From: Fibrobacter sp.
Lineage (GTDB): Bacteria > Fibrobacterota > Fibrobacteria > Fibrobacterales > Fibrobacteraceae
Assembly: GCA_017475045.1 (NCBI GenBank)
Contig: JAFVGH010000044.1
Coordinates: 1-56,225 of the forward strand
DNA length: 56,225 bases
Direction of reading: 5' to 3'
In this document: positions 15,704 through 23,973 of the stretch, piece after piece
Position numbering within the stretch: position 1 is the stretch's first letter
Layout: every line of letters starts with the position of its first letter
Notes under the pieces: model-generated
Told to the model about the DNA's origin: nothing
The model's input: the letters and a program-made list of their open reading frames with translations, nothing else
The model's database searches: none
Position numbers and translations under genes: made by a program

Positions 15704-16861
15704 CTAGACGAATTTTTTCAGGATATGCTTACTGGATACAAAGTAGTCGATGCCGCTGATGATAGTGATAGCGGTAATGACACCCATGACGGCTTGCGGG
15801 AAGACATGCCAAATGCTTTCGAAGTTGGGAATGACCTTTTGGACGGGATCTATGGCTCCTAGGAGTATAGCTACAATGCCAATACCTTGCAGGGCGGTCT
15901 TCCATTTTCCGCTTTTGCGGGCGGGCATAATTAAGCCTTCGCTAGCGGCTAGCGTACGAAGCGTTTCCACGCTGGATTCCCTGAAATAGATGAGAGCCAC
16001 CATCCAGACTGGTGCGTAACCTGTGGCAATGAAGCACATGAAAATGGTCATGTTGGATATCTTGTCGCTGAAGGGGTCCAAGTATTTACCGAGGGTGCTG
16101 ACTTCACCCATGGCCCTGGCTAGCTTTCCGTCTAAGAAATCGGTAAGCATGAATCCGAGAACCATGACTAGGGCGAGAACCTTGAACACTAGGCTGTTGT
16201 TGCTGTAGTCCAGATCGTTATCGTAGAAGAACACCCACAAGAAGAAGGGGGTCAGTACAATACGGCTCATAGTGAGCTGGCTTGCAATGGAAAGGGGCTT
16301 ACGGTGGGCAGGATCGCGATAGTACCAGTAGGCGTAAGCTGCGGTAGAGGCGAGAATCAACAGGATGGTGGCCACCATGCAAATCTGTTGGTATTCCTCA
16401 AGGTCCAACAAGTAGACGCCCATGGTGATTGTCGTGGCCAGGTTGGCAAGCTTGCTCCAGCGCCTCTTGTGGGGCAATTTTTTACCTTCGCGAAGGACTC
16501 CCAGTGAAAACAGCGTATGGGCGATAAGACGGGCGAGAAGCAGGGCACAGCCGACACCGAGAATTTTTTCAACGCTTTCGGAATACACCAGATCGCGAAC
16601 GAAGATGCTGGTCATGACTGCAAAGGAGAGGAATCCGTCGATAAAATTCAGCCATAGCTTGTAATATGGCTTCTCGATGTCCTGTCCTCGAAGCTGGTAC
16701 AGATTGTACCAACCCATTACAAGGGCAATGGCCACAAAGGCGATGGCCATTTTTGACATGCCAAGCCAGACAAATACAATGACGCATACAAAGACAATCG
16801 CCCTAAGTGCGCTCCACAGGCGGTTGCGGAAGCGGACTTCCGATTTTGAGGCCTCGTTCAT
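15704..16861 (-). CDS. CDP-alcohol phosphatidyltransferase (PgsA-like) with extra N-terminal membrane domain
   Basis: 385 aa. The catalytic signature D-x2-D-G-x2-A-R-x8-G-x3-D-x3-D is complete (DFLDGKLAR...GKYLDPFSD, about residues 240-265). The enzyme therefore transfers a phosphatidyl group from CDP-diacylglycerol to an alcohol in the inner membrane; glycerol-3-phosphate is the likeliest acceptor (PgsA), though this is inferred. Typical PgsA proteins are about 180-200 aa. Here about 180 extra residues with five or six hydrophobic helices precede the catalytic domain. The gene starts inside the recN stop (ATGA overlap). Confidence 0.88.
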   Translation of the reverse strand: MNEASKSEVRFRNRLWSALRAIVFVCVIVFVWLGMSKMAIAFVAIALVMGWYNLYQLRGQDIEKPYYKLWLNFIDGFLSFAVMTSIFVRDLVYSESVEKILGVGCALLLARLIAHTLFSLGVLREGKKLPHKRRWSKLANLATTITMGVYLLDLEEYQQICMVATILLILASTAAYAYWYYRDPAHRKPLSIASQLTMSRIVLTPFFLWVFFYDNDLDYSNNSLVFKVLALVMVLGFMLTDFLDGKLARAMGEVSTLGKYLDPFSDKISNMTIFMCFIATGYAPVWMVALIYFRESSVETLRTLAASEGLIMPARKSGKWKTALQGIGIVAILLGAIDPVQKVIPNFESIWHVFPQAVMGVITAITIISGIDYFVSSKHILKKFV

Positions 16862-18507
16862 CGATTATTCTCCAAAAGTTGTCTGGCGTGTTCTCGGGTT
16901 ATGTCAGAGTTCTCGCCCAGCATACGGACCAGTTCGTCTATTCGTCCTTCGAAATCCAGGTCCCTAACGCTAGTAAATGTTCTGCCGTCTGTCTCGGCCT
17001 TGCTGACGGAAAGCTGATGGTTTGCACGGCTGGCCACCTGATGGAGGTGGGTGATGGTGAGTACCTGATGGTGCTTGCCCAAATTCCGCAGTGCTTCACC
17101 GATGCGGTTTCCTACTTCTCCGCTAATTCCCGAGTCCACTTCGTCAAAAATAAGCAGGGGTACGGCGTCTAGCTCCGCCATGACAGTCTTGATGGAAAGT
17201 AGAACGCGGGAAAGTTCTCCGCCAGAAACGGCCTTCTGCAGGGATTTCTGCCCTTCGCCTGGGTTTGGGGCCAGTTGAAACTCAATGCGATCCTTGCCGT
17301 TTGGAGCAAGTGGTTGCTCCTCGATTTTTGTTTTGAAAACGGCCTTGGGCATTCCCAAGCTCTGCAGGTTGCTTTCTACAGCCTTGTCAAAGGTAGATGC
17401 CGCTACTTTCCGTTTGTCGGATAGTTCACAGGCTGCTTTTTCTAGTTTTTCGTTACAGATTTTGAGTTTCTTGTTCAGCTCATCTAAATCGCTGTCAAGA
17501 TTCTCAATACAGCTTAGTTCTTGCTTGCGTCTTTCCACAAGTTCTAGCAGGCCTGGTACATCGGTATGGTACTTGCGCTTGAGTTTCTGTATTTCGGCGA
17601 TACGCCCGTTGGCTTTGTCCAGTTCTGCTTCGCTGAGGGATTTTTCCGGTGTCCTGTGCATCAGATCCTTGCAGATGCTCTGGAAGGGGTCGGATACCTC
17701 CAAAAAGGCGTTGAGTTCTTCTTCGTAACGCGGGACTTTTTGTGAAAGAGATTTCAGTTTAGAAAGCAGGCTTTGCGTTTGGTCTAGTAGGCCATTGTCG
17801 TTTCCGATAAGGCCCTGGATTTCCATCAGGTAGTTCTGCTCGATTTCACCTTTACTTCCGCGACGAACTTTTTCTTCTAGCTCTTCTTCCTCGCCAGGCT
17901 TTAGGCTTGCTTTGGAAAGTTCGTCGAACTGGAATTTCAGGAAATCTTTTTGGGCGGCCAAGTCTTTGGCCCTGGATTCTGTTTCACGGATTTCACTTTT
18001 GATGGAATTCCATTCATCCCAAAGAGTAGAATAATCTTTTAACAGCTTGGCGTTGCCCGCATAATCGTCCAGCATCTGGGTGTGGGTCTTAATGTCACGC
18101 AGGAGTAGCTGTTCACTTTGGCCATGCATCTGGATAAGCAAGTCACCGATTTTTTCTAGATCGGAAAGGCCAACGATGGCTCCGTTGACTCGGGCGCGTC
18201 CCTTGCCGTTTTCCAGAATCTCTCTGCGAATGATGAGCTCGTCGTCGCTGTCGATTTCGAGAGATGCGAGCAGTTCCTTAACTCGCGGAAGGTTCTTCAG
18301 GTCAAATGTGCCCTCGATGACCGCTTTCTCTTCACCTGTACGGACCATGGAAGTTTGTCCGCGATCTCCACAGATCAGGCGGAGGGCTTTCATCAGTACA
18401 GACTTGCCTGCACCGGTTTCGCCTGTAATAGCAGTGAAGCCCTCGTGGAAGGGAACCTCTTGCTTGGCGATAAGCGTAAAGCCGTTTATGGATAGCTGTT
18501 TAAGCAT
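16858..18507 (-). CDS. recN: DNA repair ATPase RecN
   Basis: 549 aa, the usual RecN length. An SMC-like protein that acts early in double-strand-break repair. Seen: MLKQLSINGFTLIAKQEV start, Walker A TGETGAGKS, two central coiled coils, an LSGGE-like signature (SGGELSRVLLSIK), Walker B LLIFDEVDSGISG, and the C-terminal VLTITHLHQVASRANHQLSV. First gene of an operon with the phosphatidyltransferase, the membrane protein and trmO. The ATG lies seven bases after a -10-like TAACTTTG. Confidence 0.96.
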   Translation of the reverse strand: MLKQLSINGFTLIAKQEVPFHEGFTAITGETGAGKSVLMKALRLICGDRGQTSMVRTGEEKAVIEGTFDLKNLPRVKELLASLEIDSDDELIIRREILENGKGRARVNGAIVGLSDLEKIGDLLIQMHGQSEQLLLRDIKTHTQMLDDYAGNAKLLKDYSTLWDEWNSIKSEIRETESRAKDLAAQKDFLKFQFDELSKASLKPGEEEELEEKVRRGSKGEIEQNYLMEIQGLIGNDNGLLDQTQSLLSKLKSLSQKVPRYEEELNAFLEVSDPFQSICKDLMHRTPEKSLSEAELDKANGRIAEIQKLKRKYHTDVPGLLELVERRKQELSCIENLDSDLDELNKKLKICNEKLEKAACELSDKRKVAASTFDKAVESNLQSLGMPKAVFKTKIEEQPLAPNGKDRIEFQLAPNPGEGQKSLQKAVSGGELSRVLLSIKTVMAELDAVPLLIFDEVDSGISGEVGNRIGEALRNLGKHHQVLTITHLHQVASRANHQLSVSKAETDGRTFTSVRDLDFEGRIDELVRMLGENSDITREHARQLLENNR

Positions 18508-18514
18508 TGGTGCA

Positions 18515-18520
18515 AAGTTA
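18515..18520 (-). promoter_or_regulatory. Putative -10 (TAACTTTG) for recN, leaderless
   Basis: On the minus strand TAACTT, followed by TG, at 18520-18515. Seven bases separate it from the ATG at 18507. The -35 is weak. Confidence 0.45.
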
Positions 18521-18543
18521 GCAATTCAAGATGACACAGATTG

Positions 18544-19257
18544 TCATTTTTCAAAAACGATAACGCTTCTGTAAATAGGGCGCCCCTCTTTACGGTACTT
18601 GCGTTCAAATCCGGTAGAAATGCCTTCGGTGGGTTCTGCTGTGTTACGTTCCACAACAGTACATCCTGGGAAAGCGTCGAAGGTTTCTAGAGCGATTTCG
18701 TTATATTCCTTATGGTCGGTACCCCAGTAGAAAAGGCGCTTCCCTGGCTTTAGGACTCTTGCCACTTCTGTCAAGAAATCCGGTCGGAGAAGTCTGTTCT
18801 TGTGGTGGCGTTCTTTGGGCCAGGGGTCCGGAAAATACATGTGGAATGCATCAACGGTATTATCCTTGACGGCATCACGTAAAAAGTAGAATACGTCACC
18901 TCGTAACATGGCGGCGTTGTTCAGAACCTTGCGACTCTCCATGCGGGTGTGGGCGAACGCCGCCCAGGTGTAGTCCCATTCGCTTCCCATAATAAAATAG
19001 TCCGGGTGCTTCTGGGCGTATTCAATCATGAACGTTCCCTTGCCACTACCGATTTCCACTTCGATGTGTCCGTTTTCGTTTTCGAACATGTCCTTCCACT
19101 GGAAGGGGAGCTTGTGGGGCTTGCCGTCTGGCGTGCGGATGGGTTTTCTTCCGTCATCGCTACGGAATACGTAATGCCAAAGCCCCTTTTTTTCAGGGTC
19201 TTCTTTTAGGTCCCGGTAGAATTCTGGGACAATTATTTCTTTTTCTTCTTTTTCCAT
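18544..19257 (-). CDS. trmB: tRNA (guanine-N7)-methyltransferase TrmB
   Basis: 237 aa. Methylates G46 of tRNAs with AdoMet. Seen: AdoMet motif VEIGSGKGTF, then GSEWDYTWAAFAHTRM, the diagnostic YFPDPWPKERHHKNRLL catalytic/substrate loop, and the C-terminal GISTGFERKYRKEGRPIYR typical of TrmB. It begins one base after the MBL-fold gene stop, so it is co-transcribed with it; both could act on tRNA. Confidence 0.96.
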   Translation of the reverse strand: MEKEEKEIIVPEFYRDLKEDPEKKGLWHYVFRSDDGRKPIRTPDGKPHKLPFQWKDMFENENGHIEVEIGSGKGTFMIEYAQKHPDYFIMGSEWDYTWAAFAHTRMESRKVLNNAAMLRGDVFYFLRDAVKDNTVDAFHMYFPDPWPKERHHKNRLLRPDFLTEVARVLKPGKRLFYWGTDHKEYNEIALETFDAFPGCTVVERNTAEPTEGISTGFERKYRKEGRPIYRSVIVFEK

Positions 19258-19258
19258 T

Positions 19259-20149
19259 TTAGATAAACGGGATGATTATTTTCTTGAATTTTTCAGGCAA
19301 GTTTTTTTCAAGGGCTTCGCGGATATGCCTTTCAGAATACTTCATAGAGAAGTGAGTGAGTATAATTTTTTCGCAGGCTATTTCGTTGTCGAATTTTTTT
19401 AGAGCGTCTATGATATGCTGAAGGTGAGTATGTCCCTTTTTTCGACTCATGGGCTCGTCTTCGTCATCCAAGAATGTGCATTCTGTAATGAGAATCTTGG
19501 ACTTGAATATTTCAGCATTTTGGATAAGGCTTTCACCAAGGCAGTCGCCAGTGAAGCTCAATAAGGGCTCAAAAACTTCTCGGGTAATCTCTACGTTGTT
19601 CTTTCGAAGTTCAATGATTTCACTAGGGGTTTTGCCTAGGTATTCGTCTTTCAATTTGCGCTTGTGTAAGTACAAGGTTGCACCCATGGTTGGGACGGAG
19701 TGCTTGACTTCAAAAGGCTTTATTACAAGGTCCTTGCGGTACTTGAGCGGTATCATCTTTTCTCGTTCAACCGCACTTATTTCGGGTAGACGGAACTTGG
19801 TTTCGGGGACCCCTTCAAACATGGCCTCGGCGCGGATCCACTCCTTTGCACCATCCACAATTTTTTCAGGAAGGTAATAGACACTGTCCCTTTCTACCCC
19901 CATCATCTTTCGAAGGCTATGGTGTCGCATTAGGCATCGTGCGTGGTCACCATGGGCATGGGTTAAAAAAATGTGGTTGATAGATGTTGCCGAAAGTGGG
20001 CATTCGCCCATATCTACCATAAAGTCAAGTTCAGGAAACTGCAAATACGTCGCAAGTCCAGAAATGGAAAATCCGTTGACAGAAGTACAGGATGTTTCCA
20101 GGTGGACTTGTTTGAGCGCGTTATGGATGTATTTGCTTTCGCTGGCCAC
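19259..20149 (-). CDS. MBL-fold hydrolase, RNase Z-like
   Basis: 296 aa, GTG start. Metallo-beta-lactamase fold with HAHGDHARC (HxHxDH metal motif), FTGDCLGES (bridging aspartate), ECTFLDDEDEP, GHTHLQHI and IILTHFSMKYSE, in the order of tRNase Z proteins (3' tRNA processing). The sequence between the motifs differs from classic bacterial RNase Z, so an RNase Z-like or other MBL nuclease is the safe call. The trmB gene directly downstream fits a tRNA role. Confidence 0.8.
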   Translation of the reverse strand: MASESKYIHNALKQVHLETSCTSVNGFSISGLATYLQFPELDFMVDMGECPLSATSINHIFLTHAHGDHARCLMRHHSLRKMMGVERDSVYYLPEKIVDGAKEWIRAEAMFEGVPETKFRLPEISAVEREKMIPLKYRKDLVIKPFEVKHSVPTMGATLYLHKRKLKDEYLGKTPSEIIELRKNNVEITREVFEPLLSFTGDCLGESLIQNAEIFKSKILITECTFLDDEDEPMSRKKGHTHLQHIIDALKKFDNEIACEKIILTHFSMKYSERHIREALEKNLPEKFKKIIIPFI

Positions 20150-20154
20150 GCAGT

Positions 20155-20751
20155 CTACTTCTTTTTGGCAGCAGCCTTGCGTGCTTCATCTTGACTAACA
20201 AGGTTGTCGAAATCGTTGCATGTCATAGCTTCGATATGGTTACCCATGGCGACACTACGAGTTCTGGCATTACCCTTTTTCTCAGGAATACGGAAGCAGA
20301 AATCATAGGTGTTTCCCATATCAGTAGGAATGCCCATTTTGAAAATACGAATTCGTTCCTTGCCACTGTAAATTTCGTGGTAGTCGTAGGTGTTCTGAAC
20401 CTTTTCTAGTCTCTTTTCCTGGTTGAACTGCAATTCACGGGTAATGGGGCCTTCTAGGAACAAGGGCAGTGAATTCTGGAAACGAAGTTCCAATTGCCCG
20501 TCTGTCTTTACGATAGAGGTCCCGTTGGGATTGATTAGGTAACGCTGTTGAGGAATGTTCTTATAAGCTTTATTGTGAACCCTACGTACACCGCACATTT
20601 CGCGCATGTCTGGATTGGCCACAAAGTCAATATCTCTACAAATGGGAGGGAGATTTGTTGGAACCTCGAGGTCATCTCCGTTGGATGATCCAGCACATCC
20701 GGCCAACAGAATCGGGACAATAAAGAGCGGAACGAACTTTAAAATTTTCAT
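20155..20751 (-). CDS. Lipoprotein of unknown function
   Basis: 198 aa with a clear lipoprotein signal, MKILKFVPLFIVPILLAGC (lipobox LAGC). The mature part has four cysteines (CRDIDF, MCGV, DFCFRI, MTCND) that could form disulfides, and a basic tail of AAAKKK type. No family is recognised. It is the first gene of a three-gene operon with the MBL hydrolase and trmB. The ATG follows a TATATT -10 by six bases. Confidence 0.78.
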   Translation of the reverse strand: MKILKFVPLFIVPILLAGCAGSSNGDDLEVPTNLPPICRDIDFVANPDMREMCGVRRVHNKAYKNIPQQRYLINPNGTSIVKTDGQLELRFQNSLPLFLEGPITRELQFNQEKRLEKVQNTYDYHEIYSGKERIRIFKMGIPTDMGNTYDFCFRIPEKKGNARTRSVAMGNHIEAMTCNDFDNLVSQDEARKAAAKKK

Positions 20752-20757
20752 GCCCTA

Positions 20758-20763
20758 AATATA
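20758..20763 (-). promoter_or_regulatory. Putative -10 TATATT, leaderless, for the 20751 lipoprotein gene
   Basis: On the minus strand TATATT at 20763-20758, six bases (tagggc) before the ATG. No clear -35. Confidence 0.45.
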
Positions 20764-20795
20764 ATTTAATGGTGGGGTAAAGGCGATTATATATA

Positions 20796-20824
20796 AAAAA
20801 AATGCCCCTAATGGGGCATTTTAT
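20796..20824 (-). terminator. Terminator after the GH2 gene
   Basis: Stem aatgcccc / ggggcatt with a 4-nt loop; on the minus strand it is followed by a run of T. It lies 21 bases past the GH2 stop. Confidence 0.85.
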
Positions 20825-20844
20825 CAAATTGGCGCGACTATTTG

Positions 20845-23673
20845 TTAGAGAATGTCTACAATAGCCGTGAATAAGGCGTCTGCAAGGGCGTTTGTTTCAA
20901 GACCTTCAAATATGTTAAACTGGTTAAACATGATTTTGCCTTTACCGAAGGGCATCATCTGCAGGTCAACTCCACCCTTGATCTCGTCATCCTTGATGGA
21001 GATGGACTGGGCAAAAACCTTGGCTCCTTCCAGTTTGTTCATGGACAGGCTCGGCATAACAGACGCGGCTGTGTGGTCCAGAACGCTGTTTCCAAAGACC
21101 TTCAGAAGTTCAGAACCATCTGGGATATAGTGCAGGCTGATTCCATTGGCTCCAGTGGTCCAATGAGATTCCAAAGTGCAATCAAATTGGTGACTCTGGT
21201 TCAAGAAATCAACGTCATCCTGAGTCATGTCCGAAAGTAGCAGTGTCTTTCCGCCATTCTTAGTTACATCAACTATTTTGTCCAAAATTTCATCGGGCCA
21301 GGAACTGAGGTTCGCTGTAAAAATGATCTTTTCCGGTCCCGACAGGGCTGCCAAGGCGTCGCTGGACTCTTCGCTGTTGTCCAGGAAGCAGACCTTCTTC
21401 ATAGCGGACTTTACATCGGCCTGTTCGATGACAAACAAGTCTTCTGTTGAAGAATGAATGTCCTTTCCGTTATTCTTGAGGGTCAACTTAATCTGGTATT
21501 TGCCCACATTTCGAGGAGCCATAAGTGTGCATATGCCAAGCTGGGTAAGACTTGTCTTGCCGACAGGTTCTTCGGGAGACTGTGTTTTGCTACTTACAAC
21601 TTTACCCTTTTCGTCTAGCAGGGAGATTTCGATACTGACGTTTTCAAGGCGACTGTTGTTGAGAAGGGTCAGTTGGAAACTGATTTCACTCTGCGGTGTG
21701 ACGACATGTTCAAGTTCGCTAATTAGAACTCGACTGGGAGTAGTGATTTCTTCGATAAAATCGGAAAAACCTTTGCTCTTGCGATTTTCATCATTAAGTC
21801 CGCTGAAATCGATACCGTAGTCAGCCCACTGGTCTAAGAAATAGCCCGCAATTTGAGGGTTGCTCTGGAAGGCGGTAATCTGGTCTAGCTTGCTCTTGAT
21901 GGCGATACGGTTGGCATCGTTGCAGAAGGTGTCGAATTGTTTCCAAGCGCCATTATTTGCAGTGGCGAGAAAATCTTCCAGTGTTTTGTAGACGTTCTTG
22001 ATGGCCTTCTGGTTCTTGACACTCCTGGGACCGCGTAGGTTGGTCGGCTTGTTGGGAAGCAACGTGTGGTTTTTCAGGGTGACCAGCATCTTGTTGTTCA
22101 CATCCAGGTCCACTCTTTCGTCTTCGTCCTGGAATACGCTATCACCGAGGCCAGCGTCAGGAATGGACAATTCTTCGTCTTCGCGGTCAAAGCAGTGGGC
22201 GAGGTAGTGGGAATAGTTTGCGTTTGGACACAGACGCGGATTGATGCGCAGACTGGCGTACTGGGAGATGTGGTCGACAGAAACGGGCAAAAGCTTACCG
22301 GTATCCTTATGGAACACGCCCTCATTATCCAAGTAGATACTATCCAGGTTGCTTATGGCCGGCCTTTGCATATCGATGGGGCCGATAGCGTTCAGGAGCT
22401 TGTTGCCGTTCTGCAACATAAACGTTCCGTTTTCTGCACCGAGAATCCATACAGCGATGGAGGGGTGGTTGTGTTGATCGCGAACTAGGTCGGTAATCAA
22501 CTTCTTTGCAATTTCCAGACCCTTGGCGGTGGATCGCATGGTGTGAATGGGAAATTCCTGGAACACCAAAAGGCCGATTTCGTCGCAAATGTCCAAGGCT
22601 TCATTGGTCAAGGGAGCTCCGCAACTGCGGATGGCATTGAATCCGGCATCCTTGACGGCCTGCAAATCCTTGCGCAAAGCGGGGTTCTTGTCTGTCCAGA
22701 GACCGCCTTCGCTCCATTGCTGGTTGTAGCTCACCCCTTGAATCTTGAGGATGGAATCGTTTAGGTAGTAGTCACCCTTGATGCAGTCGAACTTGCGGAA
22801 GCCAAACGTCTTTACTACTGGGAAGCTGTATTCGGGGGCCTTGTTCTTTCCGGTCTTGATTTCCAGCTGAACTTCTAGGGCGAACATGTTGGGCCGGTCC
22901 AGGCTCCAGACGCACTTGTCCTTTTTCCAGTCCTTGATTTGGAAGGCGAAGCGCTGGGTCATGTTTTCCTTGTCCAACTTCACCTCTTTGTACCATTCGT
23001 AGACATCACCGACAGCGTTTCTCATCAAGAAACGGATGCGGGTTTGGAAACCACGGGGGTTATTGAAGGTGATTTCTGCGGCAACGCGTTCCTGGTCCAT
23101 GTCGGGTTCTACGTGCAGATCTGCAATATATGCGGAACTGCCGAGTATTAGGTCCACGTGGCCGAAGATTCCGCCGAACGGATACTGGTTCCACGGAAGT
23201 CCAACGGGCATTTCACTGGGGTGGACATAGCGATCATCGGCACCGTCTTCACTTTCACGTCCAAAATCGATACGGCTATTGGAAGCGCCCATATTGGCTA
23301 CACGAATGCACAGAACGTTCTCTTCACCAATCTTAATTGCTTTTTGGGTTTCAAGTGTAAAAGGTGTGTAAGCCCCGAAATGGGTCCCTAGACGAATTCC
23401 GTTGAGCCAGATGGTGGCATGGGTAGCGATTCGTTCGAAGCGGAGGAAAATACGCTTGGCTACAAGTTTGTCGTCGTCCAGTGTAAAACGCTTGAAATAG
23501 AAGGCGCAGTCCTGGGACATGAGCAGTTTATCGAAGGTACGTTCCCAAATATGGGGAACATTTACGGTTTCGGTATCGGAAGGGTTGGTTGCGTACCAGC
23601 GGTTGGAAATTCCGGAATCTTCCGTGTCCCACTTCATCTGCCAGTCGCCGTCAAGGCTCATGATTTTGTTCAT
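20845..23673 (-). CDS. Glycoside hydrolase family 2 enzyme, cytoplasmic
   Basis: 942 aa. The start at MNKIMSLDGDWQMKWD has a good aggaaag site; the longer open frame runs into tRNA-Pro and is rejected. GH2 layout: N-terminal jelly roll (HATIWLNGIRLGTHFGAYTP), immunoglobulin-like domain, then TIM barrel from about residue 290 with GVSYNQQWSEGGLW and AVKDAGFNAIRS. The acid/base motif is NHPSIAVWILGAENG, with E at about residue 414. The nucleophile is probably in a later segment (QIAGYFLDQWADYG). About 300 C-terminal residues hold another Ig-like domain and an amidotransferase-like fold. There is no signal peptide, so it should act on imported oligosaccharides. Specificity (beta-galactosidase, glucuronidase, mannosidase) is unclear. 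Confidence 0.85.
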   Translation of the reverse strand: MNKIMSLDGDWQMKWDTEDSGISNRWYATNPSDTETVNVPHIWERTFDKLLMSQDCAFYFKRFTLDDDKLVAKRIFLRFERIATHATIWLNGIRLGTHFGAYTPFTLETQKAIKIGEENVLCIRVANMGASNSRIDFGRESEDGADDRYVHPSEMPVGLPWNQYPFGGIFGHVDLILGSSAYIADLHVEPDMDQERVAAEITFNNPRGFQTRIRFLMRNAVGDVYEWYKEVKLDKENMTQRFAFQIKDWKKDKCVWSLDRPNMFALEVQLEIKTGKNKAPEYSFPVVKTFGFRKFDCIKGDYYLNDSILKIQGVSYNQQWSEGGLWTDKNPALRKDLQAVKDAGFNAIRSCGAPLTNEALDICDEIGLLVFQEFPIHTMRSTAKGLEIAKKLITDLVRDQHNHPSIAVWILGAENGTFMLQNGNKLLNAIGPIDMQRPAISNLDSIYLDNEGVFHKDTGKLLPVSVDHISQYASLRINPRLCPNANYSHYLAHCFDREDEELSIPDAGLGDSVFQDEDERVDLDVNNKMLVTLKNHTLLPNKPTNLRGPRSVKNQKAIKNVYKTLEDFLATANNGAWKQFDTFCNDANRIAIKSKLDQITAFQSNPQIAGYFLDQWADYGIDFSGLNDENRKSKGFSDFIEEITTPSRVLISELEHVVTPQSEISFQLTLLNNSRLENVSIEISLLDEKGKVVSSKTQSPEEPVGKTSLTQLGICTLMAPRNVGKYQIKLTLKNNGKDIHSSTEDLFVIEQADVKSAMKKVCFLDNSEESSDALAALSGPEKIIFTANLSSWPDEILDKIVDVTKNGGKTLLLSDMTQDDVDFLNQSHQFDCTLESHWTTGANGISLHYIPDGSELLKVFGNSVLDHTAASVMPSLSMNKLEGAKVFAQSISIKDDEIKGGVDLQMMPFGKGKIMFNQFNIFEGLETNALADALFTAIVDIL

Positions 23674-23697
23674 TCGGGCTTTCCTTTTATACACCAA

Positions 23698-23713
23698 ACC
23701 CCCTAGTGGGGGC
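23698..23713 (-). terminator. Possible weak hairpin between tRNA-Pro and GH2 gene
   Basis: A 5-bp all-GC stem (ccccc / ggggg, loop tagt) with only a short T run after it on the minus strand. It may end or process the tRNA transcript. Confidence 0.35.
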
Positions 23714-23722
23714 TTATTTGTA

Positions 23723-23796
23723 TCGGGGTAGCCAGATTCGAACTGACGACATTCTGCTCCCAAAGCAGACGCTCTACCAGGCTGAGCTACACCCCG
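23723..23796 (-). tRNA. tRNA-Pro (TGG)
   Basis: A 74-nt cloverleaf. Anticodon arm TCTGC-TTTGGGA-GCAGA with anticodon TGG, C1-G72 pair typical of bacterial tRNA-Pro, T-arm GTCAG-TTCGAAT-CTGGC, discriminator A. CCA is not encoded. Confidence 0.95.
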
Positions 23797-23805
23797 TTTG
23801 GGCCA

Positions 23806-23834
23806 AATATAGCATAAATTGTTCTTTTTTACAA
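23806..23834 (-). promoter_or_regulatory. tRNA-Pro promoter TTGTAA-N17-TATATT
   Basis: On the minus strand -35 TTGTAA at 23834-23829, a 17-nt spacer, and -10 TATATT followed by TG at 23811-23806. Confidence 0.8.
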
Positions 23835-23973
23835 CAAAAACGCCCTTTTCTTTCGAAAAATTGACCTTTTTTCTGGTACGTTTGCCGATTTGTTTATCTT
23901 GTTTGCAAAGTAGATGCGGGTATACTGTATATTTTTCTTTTTTTACCTGTTTTATTCGTTTTTTTTAATAAAA

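Noticed and set aside
23674..23763. Extended N-terminus of the GH2 gene
   Set aside because: The upstream codons overlap the mature tRNA-Pro and a hairpin; the ATG at 23673 has a proper Shine-Dalgarno and the expected GH2 start.
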